This document shows, piece after piece, positions 1 through 8,835 of a stretch of 20,349 nt of DNA. The notes under the pieces are model-generated. The model searched no databases, was not told where the DNA came from, and saw only the letters and a list, made by a program, of their open reading frames with translations. Location: contig JAIOTR010000353.1 in NCBI GenBank assembly GCA_021106665.1, positions 1-20,349 on the forward strand. The letters are read 5' to 3'. Each line of letters starts with the position of its first letter. Within the stretch, counting starts at the first letter, position 1. Origin of the DNA: Bacteroidales bacterium. Lineage in GTDB: Bacteria > Bacteroidota > Bacteroidia > Bacteroidales > JAADJA01. Position numbers and translations under genes: made by a program.

Positions 1-1914
1 TATCTTCCCACTGGATTTAATGACTGCTGGAACCTTACAGGGCCTTACGCAATTTCAATTGATGTTGAACCGGCCGGTGTGGGCATCGTTCAACTTAATT
101 CACTTACATTAGATGAGTTTGTCTGGAGCGGAGATTATTTTGGTGGAATCGACAACAAATTAACAGCAATTGTTACTCACCCGGGTTACGAATTTGATCA
201 GTGGATTTTGAGTAATAATACGGTTTCACCCTCAGATACCGTGGAGGATGTGCTGTTAAATTTAACTGCAGGTGATTTCATTACTGCCAAATTCAAACAG
301 CTTGTATTAAAGGATTCCGTTCTGATCAATGAAATAAATTATAATTCTGCAGCCTTTTTTAATCCCATGGATTGGATAGAATTGAAAAATATTTCCACTG
401 AACCCATAGATATTTCAGGGTGGATTTTTAAAGATGAATTGGATATCAATCCATATGTCTTACCTGGGAATATTATTCTCGATCCTGATAATTATATTGT
501 TCTGTGCGAAGACACAACAGAGTTTAAGGCTCATTTTCCTGCATTAACGAATTATTTAGGGAATTTTGAATTTGGTTTGAGCGGTGGTGGCGAAGTGATA
601 AGGTTGTTTAACGAAAATGAAGAACTCATTGACTCTGTTCATTATGACGATGCCAACCCCTGGGCAGAAATTGCTGACGGTTATGGACCCACTCTGGAAC
701 TTGGAAATGATACTTTGTTCAATAACTTCCCCGAAAGCTGGCATGAAAGCTATGTGATAGGCGGTACTCCCGGAATGACAAACTCTGTGAAGTTACCGCC
801 TCAATTATATATCAACGAATTTATGGCCGACAATGATAACATTATTGCCGATCCACAGGGTGAATACGACGATTGGATTGAGTTGTATAACGGTGGCGAA
901 CAATATATCAGTCTGGCAGGGAAATATATTACAGATAATCTTTCGGTGCCTACCGATTATCAGGTTAAAGACGATGCACTTGACTCGACCATGATTTTTC
1001 CAGGAGATTTTTTGCTGCTCTGGGCTGATGAGGATGTAAACGATGGTGTTCTTCACCTTGGAATTAAACTCTCAGCTTCTGGCGAACAGATTGGAGTGTA
1101 TGATGAAGATGGTGTTACTGTGCTGGATTCCCTGACTTTTGGACCACAAACAACTGATATTTCTTTTGGAAGAATCCCGGATGGTTGTGAGATCTGGATA
1201 ATTATGTCAAACCCTACTCCAGGGGCATCCAATGTACATGATATAATTCTTGACCTAAAGGTATTCCTTGAAGGGCCTTTTAATGGTTTGGAAATGAATA
1301 CGGACTTGGCCGGTCAAAGTGATTTCCCACTATCACAACCTTTCAATACATATCCTTGGTATTATCCAGGTGATGAATCTATTGTTGCAATTCCTAATCA
1401 ATCAGTTGTTGACTGGGTGCTGGTGGAATTAAGAGAGGCATCAGAAGCAGCATTGGCCTATGCAAGCACAATTAGGGAAATGCACGCAGGATTTGTACTC
1501 AAGGATGGAACTGTAACAGATATCAGCGGTACAAACAATCTTACCTTTAATTTTTATTATTCCGATAGTTTGTATGTAGTGGTTAAACACAGGAACCATC
1601 TTGGTATTATGTCTGCTTTTGCATTAAAGGAAACCCTTGGATTATACGATTATGATTTTACTGCTTCAAATGAACAAAGTTATGGGAATAATGCAGTAAC
1701 TGAGCTTACATTTGGAAAATGGGGAATGATTTCCGGGGATGTAGATGCTAGTGAGCTGATTGATATGACAGACAAAGATCCGAACTGGACATCCGAGGCT
1801 GGAAATTCTGGCTACCTCAACGCTGATTTAAACCTTGATACTCAGGTTGACAACATTGATAAAAATGATTACTGGCTACCCAATGAAGGGAAAGCTGTGC
1901 AGGTGCCTGAATAA
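1..1914 (+). CDS. Secreted lamin-tail domain protein with EF-hand/dockerin-like C-terminus (5' partial)
   Basis: The frame is open from base 1 with no ATG near the edge, so the start lies upstream of the window; 637 residues are visible. In order: an InlB-repeat-like beta domain (about residues 15-100, with a 'PGYEFDQW' motif), a first lamin-tail domain (about 107-262, VLINEIN...DWIELKN...DISGW), a second lamin-tail domain (about 268-417, INEFMADN...DDWIELYN), then a C-terminal domain (about 418-637) containing VVDWVLVELR and HRNHLGIMS. The protein ends in two Asp-rich EF-hand/dockerin-like loops (D580/D582/S584/D588 and D609/N611/D613/D617) and 'QVPE'. I recall this last domain as recurring at the C-terminus of large Bacteroidota surface proteins. 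There is no T9SS type A sorting domain, unlike the neighbours. The missing N-terminus may hold a CotH kinase domain, as lamin-tail and CotH domains often occur together; this is inference. Role: extracellular, probably adhesive or structural. Confidence 0.85.
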   Translation, partial: YLPTGFNDCWNLTGPYAISIDVEPAGVGIVQLNSLTLDEFVWSGDYFGGIDNKLTAIVTHPGYEFDQWILSNNTVSPSDTVEDVLLNLTAGDFITAKFKQLVLKDSVLINEINYNSAAFFNPMDWIELKNISTEPIDISGWIFKDELDINPYVLPGNIILDPDNYIVLCEDTTEFKAHFPALTNYLGNFEFGLSGGGEVIRLFNENEELIDSVHYDDANPWAEIADGYGPTLELGNDTLFNNFPESWHESYVIGGTPGMTNSVKLPPQLYINEFMADNDNIIADPQGEYDDWIELYNGGEQYISLAGKYITDNLSVPTDYQVKDDALDSTMIFPGDFLLLWADEDVNDGVLHLGIKLSASGEQIGVYDEDGVTVLDSLTFGPQTTDISFGRIPDGCEIWIIMSNPTPGASNVHDIILDLKVFLEGPFNGLEMNTDLAGQSDFPLSQPFNTYPWYYPGDESIVAIPNQSVVDWVLVELREASEAALAYASTIREMHAGFVLKDGTVTDISGTNNLTFNFYYSDSLYVVVKHRNHLGIMSAFALKETLGLYDYDFTASNEQSYGNNAVTELTFGKWGMISGDVDASELIDMTDKDPNWTSEAGNSGYLNADLNLDTQVDNIDKNDYWLPNEGKAVQVPE

Positions 1915-1956
1915 ATTACTTTGTTGGTTAGCATATTTCTAATTCTTCCTTTGCTT

Positions 1957-2009
1957 AGGTGAAAAGCTTTTTATTCTATCTGCATAAAAAGCAAGCTTTT
2001 AATTCACCT
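1957..2009 (+). terminator. Long 3' hairpin downstream of the lamin-tail gene
   Basis: A perfect 9-bp inner stem (GCTTTTTAT at 1966-1974 with ATAAAAAGC at 1984-1992, 9-nt loop) is enclosed by a 7-bp outer stem (AGGTGAA at 1957-1963 with TTCACCT at 2003-2009), with asymmetric unpaired bases between them. It lies about 43 nt after the stop codon of the + strand gene. No strong T-run follows on the + strand, so it may be a 3'-end stabiliser or work with the adjacent hairpin, not as a classical intrinsic terminator. Confidence 0.4.
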
Positions 2010-2010
2010 G

Positions 2011-2045
2011 AAATAAAAAAAACCAGTCTTCATCTGACTGGTTTT
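2011..2045 (-). terminator. Intrinsic terminator after tRNA-Ser (possibly bidirectional)
   Basis: A perfect 10-bp stem, AAAACCAGTC (2019-2028) and GACTGGTTTT (2036-2045), has a 7-nt loop. Read on the minus strand it runs into eight consecutive T residues (A-run at 2015-2022 on +), so it is a strong terminator just 8 nt beyond the 3' end of the tRNA. On the + strand it is followed by only four Ts, so it may also end transcription of the lamin-tail gene, but less well. Confidence 0.75.
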
Positions 2046-2052
2046 GAATTTG

Positions 2053-2137
2053 CGGAGAAAGAGGGATTCGAACCCCCGGAGGTGTGACCCTCAACGGTTT
2101 TCAAGACCGCCGCATTCGACCACTCTGCCATTTCTCC
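2053..2137 (-). tRNA. tRNA-Ser (anticodon UGA)
   Basis: On the minus strand, an 85-nt cloverleaf starts with GGAGAAA (pairs perfectly with TTTCTCC at the 3' end), has a D-arm of the form GCAGAGTGGTCGAATGC, anticodon loop CTTGAAA (anticodon TGA, at 2101-2103 on the + strand), a long variable arm typical of class II serine tRNAs, and a T-arm with the GGTTCGAAT loop. The discriminator base is G, and the genomic sequence continues CA, so the full CCA end is not encoded. It reads UCN (mainly UCA) codons. Confidence 0.95.
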
Positions 2138-2142
2138 GTTGG

Positions 2143-2171
2143 CAAAATTACAATAATTTTCATTCATCAAA
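2143..2171 (-). promoter_or_regulatory. Probable Bacteroidota-type promoter of tRNA-Ser
   Basis: On the minus strand a TAATTTTG box (2150-2143) matches the TAnnTTTG -7 element exactly and ends 5 nt before the first base of the tRNA. A TTTG (2171-2168) lies 17 nt further upstream as a possible -33 element; the spacing is slightly short. Position relative to the mature tRNA 5' end is what makes it credible. Confidence 0.5.
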
Positions 2172-2256
2172 GAAATTTTTAATCTTTTATAAAAGTTTAG
2201 TAAAACTGGAATACGTTGCTGATGAATTTAACAGATGAACTTTTGCCGAATAATAC

Positions 2257-4473
2257 TTATTTTGGAATTTTAACCACCAATTTTGTTTGATGAATATCAT
2301 TCTTTAGCACTAGCTGTATTTGATAAGTACCGGATTGAAAACTGGAAGTATTTATTCTAATAGGTGTCATGCAAGGTATATTAGAACTGTATTCTTTGCT
2401 GTAGCATAACAACCCTTCAATACTATAAATATTGATAAAATAATTTGAGTTTTGTTTAGACTTTATTTTGATAATCACGAAATCAGCAAAAGGATTAGGA
2501 AAAACATCAAAAAGATTTGTCAATGTGTCAATCTTATATTGTGAAGTTGCATCCGGACTATAAGTGCTATTTATTTCGCCCGGGCTTCCAAATTCAGATG
2601 AAGCATTCCAATTATAACCATAAAAATTATCGAGGTTGGGATTAATTAGCTCAAGGGTTGGACCATTTCCATCAGGTTCTGATGGCCAGGGGTATTCGTT
2701 ATCATATATCAGGTGATCGACAAGAAATCCGGTTTTATGATACAACCTTATCAACTCTCCAGAACTTTTAAGCCCAAAGCTCATGTTACCAATAGCATAT
2801 ATTGTGTAGGGATATACAGAGTAAAAACTTCCTGTGTCGGCACATAAAATCAAATAATCTTCTGGCTCTATATGAGTTTCCTGTGGAAATACAAAAATAT
2901 GATGATCGTCTTCATCCTTAAAATACCATCCTGACAAATCAACTGTATAATCATTTGGGTTATAAAATTCTACCCAGTCTTCCGGATTGAAGTCGCTACT
3001 TGAATTGTAGTTAATCTCATTGATAACAACATTAGGAATATCGTTACTTATAAATATTGTATTATATGTATCGAAACCATCAACAGCAGTAGTCCCATCG
3101 AATGCCTGTATTTTGAAATAGTATTTATTTTCTTCTGTAAGGTTGTTGATGCTATAAGAGTTTTCTGTTATCCCGGTTACTATAAATGTTGTTGAATCTT
3201 CCAGCGCCTTGTCCTGTCCATAGTACAAATTATATGTAATGTTGTCTCCATTGGGATCAGATGAAGGATCCCAGTTAAAAATAATGCTTTCGTTGGGTTC
3301 AAAATACCCTTCAAATTTTCCAACCCTGAAGCTTATTGGCCAATTGTTAATTTGGTTCATGAGCTGGGAGTACCTGTCATTTATAAATTGTTTATCTGAT
3401 TGTATTTTGGAATACCAGGTTTCCATTTCAACTATATTATCAGTCGTATCTTCCAACACAGAGCTATATAATACATTTTGTAAGCTATCGATGATAGGGA
3501 AAAAATAGTCTTCATTGAAAAATGATAAATTCAATTCTACCAGTTTCCCAAGTATATCTGTGAAAACTTCTTCATCAAGGATTGACCTCTCAACAAGTGG
3601 ATTATCTGCAGTCCAAAATCCTGAGGTTCGGTGGTATGGAAACCAGATTGAATAGTCAGAAAAAGTTTTATCGAGGTCCCATGGAAAAAAATACCATCTC
3701 TGTGAATCATTTTTATCATTGTAGAGGAAATAGTTGTGATAATAGGTGCTTCCATTCGCCAAAAGCATATTTAGGGCTATAAACCCTGTTATCTCAGTGT
3801 AATGGAAATTATATACCAGGAAGTTTTTAAAATCATTATCCGGAATATCGTTGAGATCTTGTATGATATCCAAAAGGTCATACCTGTAAGGATCATCGTC
3901 AAATTTTTTATCCCAGTGATAAAAAACATTGTCATATAAACTTAAACATGCACCATCAACTTTGGCTTTATATAAATTTCCTGAGGGATTGATGTTTCTG
4001 TTGAAAAGAAAATCTTCATCCATGTTTTCAACCAAAAGGTACAATCCAAAATAATCACCGTTTAAGTATAATCGAATATGCTCCATGCTGACACAATCAA
4101 TACCCGCTTTGTTGAATGCCTTGGAACAAAGAAATGAATGCATATAGCTTAAATCGTTGTATTCTGCATTAAAATTTAAAACATCAGTTCCTGTGATAAA
4201 AGGAGTAGTCTCAAATACCACCTTTAATGATTTTTTTGGATATTTCCTGGATGAATCCCCCCTGATCCTCATCATCAGATCATTCCATGTGTTTCCGTTA
4301 AATGTAAGTGTTACCGGTATATAGATGTTTTGGTTGTAGTTTTCATAAATATATTCAAAATCATCAGGATCACATTCAATATAGAATTCCTTAATATTCT
4401 GTCCAACTATTTCATATAATGAAAAGAGTGGTATCAAGAACACTAATAATATCTTAATCTTAAATAAGCTCAT
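2257..4473 (-). CDS. CotH kinase family protein with FnIII, lamin-tail and T9SS sorting domains
   Basis: 738 aa. A signal peptide (about 1-24, cleavage before Q25) is followed by a CotH-type atypical kinase domain (about 27-370). It carries the RIRGDSSRKYPKKSLK motif (69-84), the 'YNDLSYMHSFL...LNGDYFGLYLLVE' segment (105-149) and the acidic WDLD motif (265-268), which corresponds to the metal-binding Asp region of CotH proteins. Then come a fibronectin III-like domain (about 383-475), a lamin-tail domain (about 482-637) and a T9SS type A sorting domain (about 652-738, DVFPNPF). CotH of Bacillus phosphorylates spore-coat proteins, so this is predicted to be an exported, surface-attached or released kinase with unknown substrates. 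Its start shares one base with the upstream gene's stop (TAATG), so translation is probably coupled. The lamin-tail domain is closely similar to the first one in the gene at the window start. Confidence 0.9.
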   Translation of the reverse strand: MSLFKIKILLVFLIPLFSLYEIVGQNIKEFYIECDPDDFEYIYENYNQNIYIPVTLTFNGNTWNDLMMRIRGDSSRKYPKKSLKVVFETTPFITGTDVLNFNAEYNDLSYMHSFLCSKAFNKAGIDCVSMEHIRLYLNGDYFGLYLLVENMDEDFLFNRNINPSGNLYKAKVDGACLSLYDNVFYHWDKKFDDDPYRYDLLDIIQDLNDIPDNDFKNFLVYNFHYTEITGFIALNMLLANGSTYYHNYFLYNDKNDSQRWYFFPWDLDKTFSDYSIWFPYHRTSGFWTADNPLVERSILDEEVFTDILGKLVELNLSFFNEDYFFPIIDSLQNVLYSSVLEDTTDNIVEMETWYSKIQSDKQFINDRYSQLMNQINNWPISFRVGKFEGYFEPNESIIFNWDPSSDPNGDNITYNLYYGQDKALEDSTTFIVTGITENSYSINNLTEENKYYFKIQAFDGTTAVDGFDTYNTIFISNDIPNVVINEINYNSSSDFNPEDWVEFYNPNDYTVDLSGWYFKDEDDHHIFVFPQETHIEPEDYLILCADTGSFYSVYPYTIYAIGNMSFGLKSSGELIRLYHKTGFLVDHLIYDNEYPWPSEPDGNGPTLELINPNLDNFYGYNWNASSEFGSPGEINSTYSPDATSQYKIDTLTNLFDVFPNPFADFVIIKIKSKQNSNYFINIYSIEGLLCYSKEYSSNIPCMTPIRINTSSFQSGTYQIQLVLKNDIHQTKLVVKIPK

Positions 4474-6257
4474 TAAACTTTAATTACTTTCAAGTTTTCA
4501 GACCATTTACCTTTTACTAGTATATTTAAAATGTATACTCCATGTGGAAGATTTGTAAAATCAATGAGGATCGAATGCGAACCTGAAGAAAGTTTATCCA
4601 TTTTCTTTGTTAAGATTACTGCACCGTTTATATCAATGATCTTTATTTCAACCTCTGCATTTTTTGATAAACTTATAACCAAATTGGAATTATAATAAAC
4701 CGGATTTGGAGCCAGGTATACTCCTTCAAGCGGATTAAGTGTGTTTTTATCAATTGATAAAGAAGGATCAATCCGACCCATATTATAACCATCCGAAGCA
4801 AGCCCGGTGCCAGTAGTGCCAGGTATTATTAAAAAATCTTCATCAAATTCTGGTATACCTTCAATACAATTAGGATAGCTGTTGTATTCCTCATCGTTGG
4901 TCATACTGTAACTTACATTTATTGCCCCAGTTACTGGTCCGGGAATTGACAAATCATAATTCAGAATGTTATCGGCATTTTCATATAAGATTGAGTTGGT
5001 CATTTCTATATGGCCTTCACAACCCCATGTGTATGAATCCCCAAATCTAATTCCAATTTCATTATCGATAATTGTGCAATGATTGATATTAACGTATGGT
5101 TCGCCATATCCGGCTTCAATACCTTGTTCACAGTCTTTAACAAGGGTATTGTATATCCAGATTTCATTAGCATTGGAGGCTGCAATTCCTTCATGATAAA
5201 ATCCTTCTATCCAGCAATTATTGATTAACAAGTTAGCGCCGTTATGATCAATCCCATCGTCTTTACCAGAAATAAAAACACAATTTTTCACTACCGAATT
5301 TGGAGCAGACAAATTATAAATGCCATAAAAATAAGATGCATCATTATCATCATCAACCATAATTCCATCGTCATTGGGAATCTCTAAAAAATAAGAATTA
5401 CTCATGTTAACCAAACATGAGTGGTATTCACCACCGGTATCACAGCGTGAGATTACACAATTATCCAAACTTATTAAGCTATGATCTCCTCCTAATGCTT
5501 TACCCGGATTATCGATAATGAAGCAATGATTGATGTTGAAATTTGTGCTATCAAGCATTATAACCGGCTGACTTTCAGAATGACCAAAAATGTGGTTTTC
5601 ATCATCCCCGCCAAGAATAAAAATTCCATAATTGAATATTGTTGTATCAATTTCAGTATTGATGATTATTCCGCCCCATGGAGTATCAGCTGATTCAGGC
5701 TGAAAAAAAACAGGCTTTTCATTTGTGCCGTTAATTTGTAGCTTTCCATCGATCCTAAAATTAGTTTTTTCTGCCAAAATAACCCTTGTGCCTTCATGTA
5801 TGCTTAAGGTAACATTAACGGGAACTAAAAGATCATCAGTGATTTGATATATATTTCCAGAAGTCCAATCAGCATCTGAGGTTATTTGACCTTGTACTTC
5901 AATTACCGGTAAGTTATTTTCAATTATTACACTTTTTTGACCTGATAATCCATCAACATAAAAATAAAAATTTTCATTGGCAGAAACTAAGGTAGTAATA
6001 GTTCCCACACCTTTCTTAATACTAATAATATCCTGGTCAAAAATTGCTGTTTGTGAAATTAATTGAAATTCTTCTGAGATATGTGAATTTAACGATTGAT
6101 CATCATTTTTAACTTTTATAATTATCGGAAACATATCTCCGGATTTAATGGAGTAGGGGCAAATAATTTCAGCATTTAAGTTTTGAGAAAAGGAGATATC
6201 AAGTTGTATCAGCAGTACTGAACATAGAAATATTATGATGAACTTTAAATGGTTCAT
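4473..6257 (-). CDS. Secreted right-handed parallel beta-helix protein with T9SS sorting domain
   Basis: 594 aa. A signal peptide (about 1-24, ending ISFSQ) precedes a region of about 90 residues of unrecognised beta structure. Residues about 115-460 form a right-handed parallel beta-helix: repeated short strands with Asn/Cys/Ile ladders such as LDNCVIS, VVKNCVFIS, LINNCWIEG, IYNTLVKDC, INHCTIIDN and MTNSILYEN. The C-terminus (about 512-594, APNPV...) is a T9SS type A sorting domain, so the protein crosses the outer membrane by the Por system. Beta-helix proteins of this type are often polysaccharide lyases, epimerases or adhesins; I see no family-specific catalytic motif and do not assign an activity. 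It is the middle gene of the CotH operon: 6 nt after the upstream stop, and sharing one base with the downstream start. It could be a surface substrate or partner of the CotH kinases (inference). Confidence 0.85.
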   Translation of the reverse strand: MNHLKFIIIFLCSVLLIQLDISFSQNLNAEIICPYSIKSGDMFPIIIKVKNDDQSLNSHISEEFQLISQTAIFDQDIISIKKGVGTITTLVSANENFYFYVDGLSGQKSVIIENNLPVIEVQGQITSDADWTSGNIYQITDDLLVPVNVTLSIHEGTRVILAEKTNFRIDGKLQINGTNEKPVFFQPESADTPWGGIIINTEIDTTIFNYGIFILGGDDENHIFGHSESQPVIMLDSTNFNINHCFIIDNPGKALGGDHSLISLDNCVISRCDTGGEYHSCLVNMSNSYFLEIPNDDGIMVDDDNDASYFYGIYNLSAPNSVVKNCVFISGKDDGIDHNGANLLINNCWIEGFYHEGIAASNANEIWIYNTLVKDCEQGIEAGYGEPYVNINHCTIIDNEIGIRFGDSYTWGCEGHIEMTNSILYENADNILNYDLSIPGPVTGAINVSYSMTNDEEYNSYPNCIEGIPEFDEDFLIIPGTTGTGLASDGYNMGRIDPSLSIDKNTLNPLEGVYLAPNPVYYNSNLVISLSKNAEVEIKIIDINGAVILTKKMDKLSSGSHSILIDFTNLPHGVYILNILVKGKWSENLKVIKV

Positions 6258-6263
6258 TGCAAA

Positions 6264-8597
6264 TTATTTTTGAAGGATTATTTTTTTAGAAAAATGTCTA
6301 TTATCAAATATGGTTGTGAGGATATATAATCCATTACTTAAATAAGATAAATCCATGCTAATCATATTTCCCTTCTCATTTATAAGGTGTTCATTGGAAT
6401 AGACACAGTTCCCAAGGCAATCCAAAACATCAATTTGAATTTTATTATTCTTTGATTTATCGATCTCAAATTTAAAAACACCATTGTTCGGGTTGGGATA
6501 TACTTTTATCGAATGATGTCTATTTATTATTATTCCTGTCGTATCGCAATTAAATCCAAATTCATCAAGATCGAAAAATTCCATTATATGATCCTGCATT
6601 ATGCAGGGACGATTGACAGTGAATTCATATAATCTGTTTTGTATATTATTTAACCAGTCTGATTTGCTTGCAGGGTAATGCCATCTTGCGATATGGCGAT
6701 CAATATCCTGTTCATAAAGGGATGTGAATGATTCGATTTGATTCACAACTGAGTCAGTTTGAAAGGTTGTATTAAGCACGTCAGCGAAGCGTGTTATAAA
6801 AAGTTCTTCAAATATTTCATTTTCCAGTAATTTCCTGAGAAATAACGTCGACCAATCAGGATTAGGCCATTCTGTTCCGCCTTCCAGTGTTGCGTGTTCT
6901 AACATGTTGTATTCATAATCACCATAGCCTGAATCAATGTCGAAAAATATCCATCGCCATTTTTCATCCAATTGGCTGGAACGCCAATATTTAATATTGG
7001 AACCAGGCCAGTCGTAATTCTTGAAAAATATTTCTGTAATCTGATAATCAATAAAATTATTAATGTCAATTTTTGATGCAACAAAATAATAGTTTGATTG
7101 AACCGATAAATCATTATTTTCGATAAAATCAGTTAGGGTAATGTAATCTTCATTAGTACCATAAACGATATTAGAATTGTCTTTTAATAGATCAATACTA
7201 CTTTCATCAATGTCATAATTTTGAGCAAGATAATTTTCGTTTTGGTAATCCCTGATAGTATGAATACCCCAATATTCCCCATTAATAAATAGTATTACCG
7301 GTCTGTATTCCATAATATCTATTTCAAAATGCCTGATCAGGTCATGGGTCATTACATCTTCGATAATTGTATTGAACATAGAACCCATCGTCGTATACAA
7401 CAGAAACCTTTTATACCTGTCCGAATCTCTTTGAGGCAATAATTGAAAATTGAAATACTGACTGCCATATTCTTTACGGGCATACATCCTAAGATTTTTT
7501 TGAGGCCTTCGACGGGTTCTTTTGCCATGAATTCTCATGCCGGCATTTTGATAGAATTCGAGTTGCCCGTTCATATTGAAATATTCGATATGTATATCTC
7601 TTTCCCAGTCATCGGAGGTTTGATAATAATTTCCCGTCCACCATGGATCATCCTCACTCCAATGCACTCCAGGCACATAAATCCCGGTATCATAGTTGAA
7701 TAAATTACCAGAATCAGTAATTAGGGAAACAACAGGATATGGGTATTTGGAAAAAATATTAGAATCAACCAAAAAAGTATGATTATAAACCTTGCTTGTT
7801 GGAATTGTACCATTAAAAGATCTTGCCCTGATAGTAGTTATTTTATCAACAAAACCTTCGGGTGGTTTCCAGAAAATCCAATTCACATGGGCTGAATCCG
7901 GGGTTGTCGGTATTTCCGAATAAACATTGGGTTCGTTATGCCGGTAATTAATTTGAATTGAATCGGTATAAAGATTGGAATTAATATTTGGAATGCTGCC
8001 ATCCAAGGTATAGTAGATTTCATTTCCGATAGCATTTGAAATTATTCCCAATTTAAACTGTGATGTATAATAGCCCCTTTGATGTGAAAATTGCAATGAA
8101 TTGCTGAACGTATTCGAATATCCTGGCGATGGGTGATCGAAATAAAATAGCTCATTTCCCGCATCAGGTCTTCTGCCATAAGAAATATCTGTTGTTAAAT
8201 AAACTTCAGGAAATATGTCAATAATATTTTCAAGACTATCAGATAGAATAATTTGTTCGCCTTCAGCGTCAATTTTAAAATTGGTATGTAGATAGGGTCC
8301 TTCAATCCTGTCTTTTTCTGAGGCAAAGATCAGTAAAAAACTATCGGATTTAATTTCTAAATCGGGAAATGTCCATTTATCCAAATTGGTTGAATCATCT
8401 GTAATATAATATCCAAATAGGTTAATACTTTCCGTACCAAAATTGAATAATTCAATCCAATCAGAATAATCTCCGTCCTCATCGGTAATGGTGGTTTCAT
8501 TTATGGCCATCATTTCATTAACAACTAAATCCTGACTATATGATTTAATAATGATCAGCCAAAAGAAAACACAGATAATTAACAGATAGATTTTCAT
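6264..8597 (-). CDS. CotH kinase family protein with lamin-tail, chitobiase-type and T9SS sorting domains
   Basis: 777 aa, first gene of the minus-strand operon. A signal peptide (about 1-22, ending SYSQ) precedes a lamin-tail domain (about 23-165, VVNEMMAIN...DYSDWIELFN) and a chitobiase/HexA C-terminal-like beta domain (about 170-275, EIYYTLDGSIPN). A CotH kinase domain follows (about 330-665): GMRIHGKRTRRRPQKNLRM (353-371), RPVILFINGEYWGIHTIRD (432-450) and RWIFFDIDSGYGDY (548-561) with the DID acidic motif. A T9SS type A sorting domain closes it (about 695-777, KVYPNPNNGVF). The order LTD-CHB-CotH-CTD is common in Bacteroidota and Planctomycetota surface CotH proteins. Predicted role: exported protein kinase-like enzyme at the cell surface. 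It differs in architecture from the second CotH protein of the operon, suggesting separate substrates, not simple duplication. Confidence 0.9.
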   Translation of the reverse strand: MKIYLLIICVFFWLIIIKSYSQDLVVNEMMAINETTITDEDGDYSDWIELFNFGTESINLFGYYITDDSTNLDKWTFPDLEIKSDSFLLIFASEKDRIEGPYLHTNFKIDAEGEQIILSDSLENIIDIFPEVYLTTDISYGRRPDAGNELFYFDHPSPGYSNTFSNSLQFSHQRGYYTSQFKLGIISNAIGNEIYYTLDGSIPNINSNLYTDSIQINYRHNEPNVYSEIPTTPDSAHVNWIFWKPPEGFVDKITTIRARSFNGTIPTSKVYNHTFLVDSNIFSKYPYPVVSLITDSGNLFNYDTGIYVPGVHWSEDDPWWTGNYYQTSDDWERDIHIEYFNMNGQLEFYQNAGMRIHGKRTRRRPQKNLRMYARKEYGSQYFNFQLLPQRDSDRYKRFLLYTTMGSMFNTIIEDVMTHDLIRHFEIDIMEYRPVILFINGEYWGIHTIRDYQNENYLAQNYDIDESSIDLLKDNSNIVYGTNEDYITLTDFIENNDLSVQSNYYFVASKIDINNFIDYQITEIFFKNYDWPGSNIKYWRSSQLDEKWRWIFFDIDSGYGDYEYNMLEHATLEGGTEWPNPDWSTLFLRKLLENEIFEELFITRFADVLNTTFQTDSVVNQIESFTSLYEQDIDRHIARWHYPASKSDWLNNIQNRLYEFTVNRPCIMQDHIMEFFDLDEFGFNCDTTGIIINRHHSIKVYPNPNNGVFKFEIDKSKNNKIQIDVLDCLGNCVYSNEHLINEKGNMISMDLSYLSNGLYILTTIFDNRHFSKKIILQK

Positions 8598-8602
8598 TAA
8601 AG

Positions 8603-8610
8603 CAAAAGTA
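8603..8610 (-). promoter_or_regulatory. Possible -7 box of the CotH operon (near-leaderless)
   Basis: On the minus strand TACTTTTG (8610-8603) matches TAnnTTTG and ends 5 nt before the ATG at 8597, so transcription would start at or next to the start codon. No convincing -33 TTG is found 19-21 nt upstream. The rest of the 238-nt divergent intergenic region is AT-rich. A second TAATTTTG match on the minus strand (8739-8732) is an alternative that would give a leader of about 130 nt. Confidence 0.3.
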
Positions 8611-8776
8611 CAAATATTCCGGTGAGAAGATGATCAGCCTTTCAATTTACTAAATTCGCCATACCTGATACTTTATATTTAAGAAATTTACATATAAATA
8701 AAATCATAAATAAAGATGTTTCATTGTGCAACAAAATTATACAAATCAGTGTCTAACTAAAAATAGCAAGAAATTA

Positions 8777-8808
8777 TTGGGTGACTCTTAAGTTATTTAA
8801 TAATTTTG
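8777..8808 (+). promoter_or_regulatory. Bacteroidota-type promoter of the HlyD-VTC-DUF4956 unit
   Basis: TTG (8777-8779) and TAATTTTG (8801-8808) are separated by 21 nt, fitting the -33/-7 promoter of this phylum (TTTG and TAnnTTTG, about 19-21 nt apart). It lies 28 nt upstream of the ATG at 8836. It is the best-formed promoter in the window. Confidence 0.55.
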
Positions 8809-8835
8809 CGACTTTTCAGTGGATTTATTTAGACA

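Noticed and set aside
2184..2195. Palindrome CTTTTATAAAAG as possible terminator of the CotH operon
   Set aside because: Pure AT stem apart from the end bases, no loop to speak of and no T-run; likely chance in AT-rich DNA.
2044..2238. Open frame of 64 codons on the + strand across the tRNA region
   Set aside because: It is the complement of the tRNA-Ser gene; its RKRDSNPRRCDP-like start is the usual spurious peptide from an antisense tRNA, and it has no other support.
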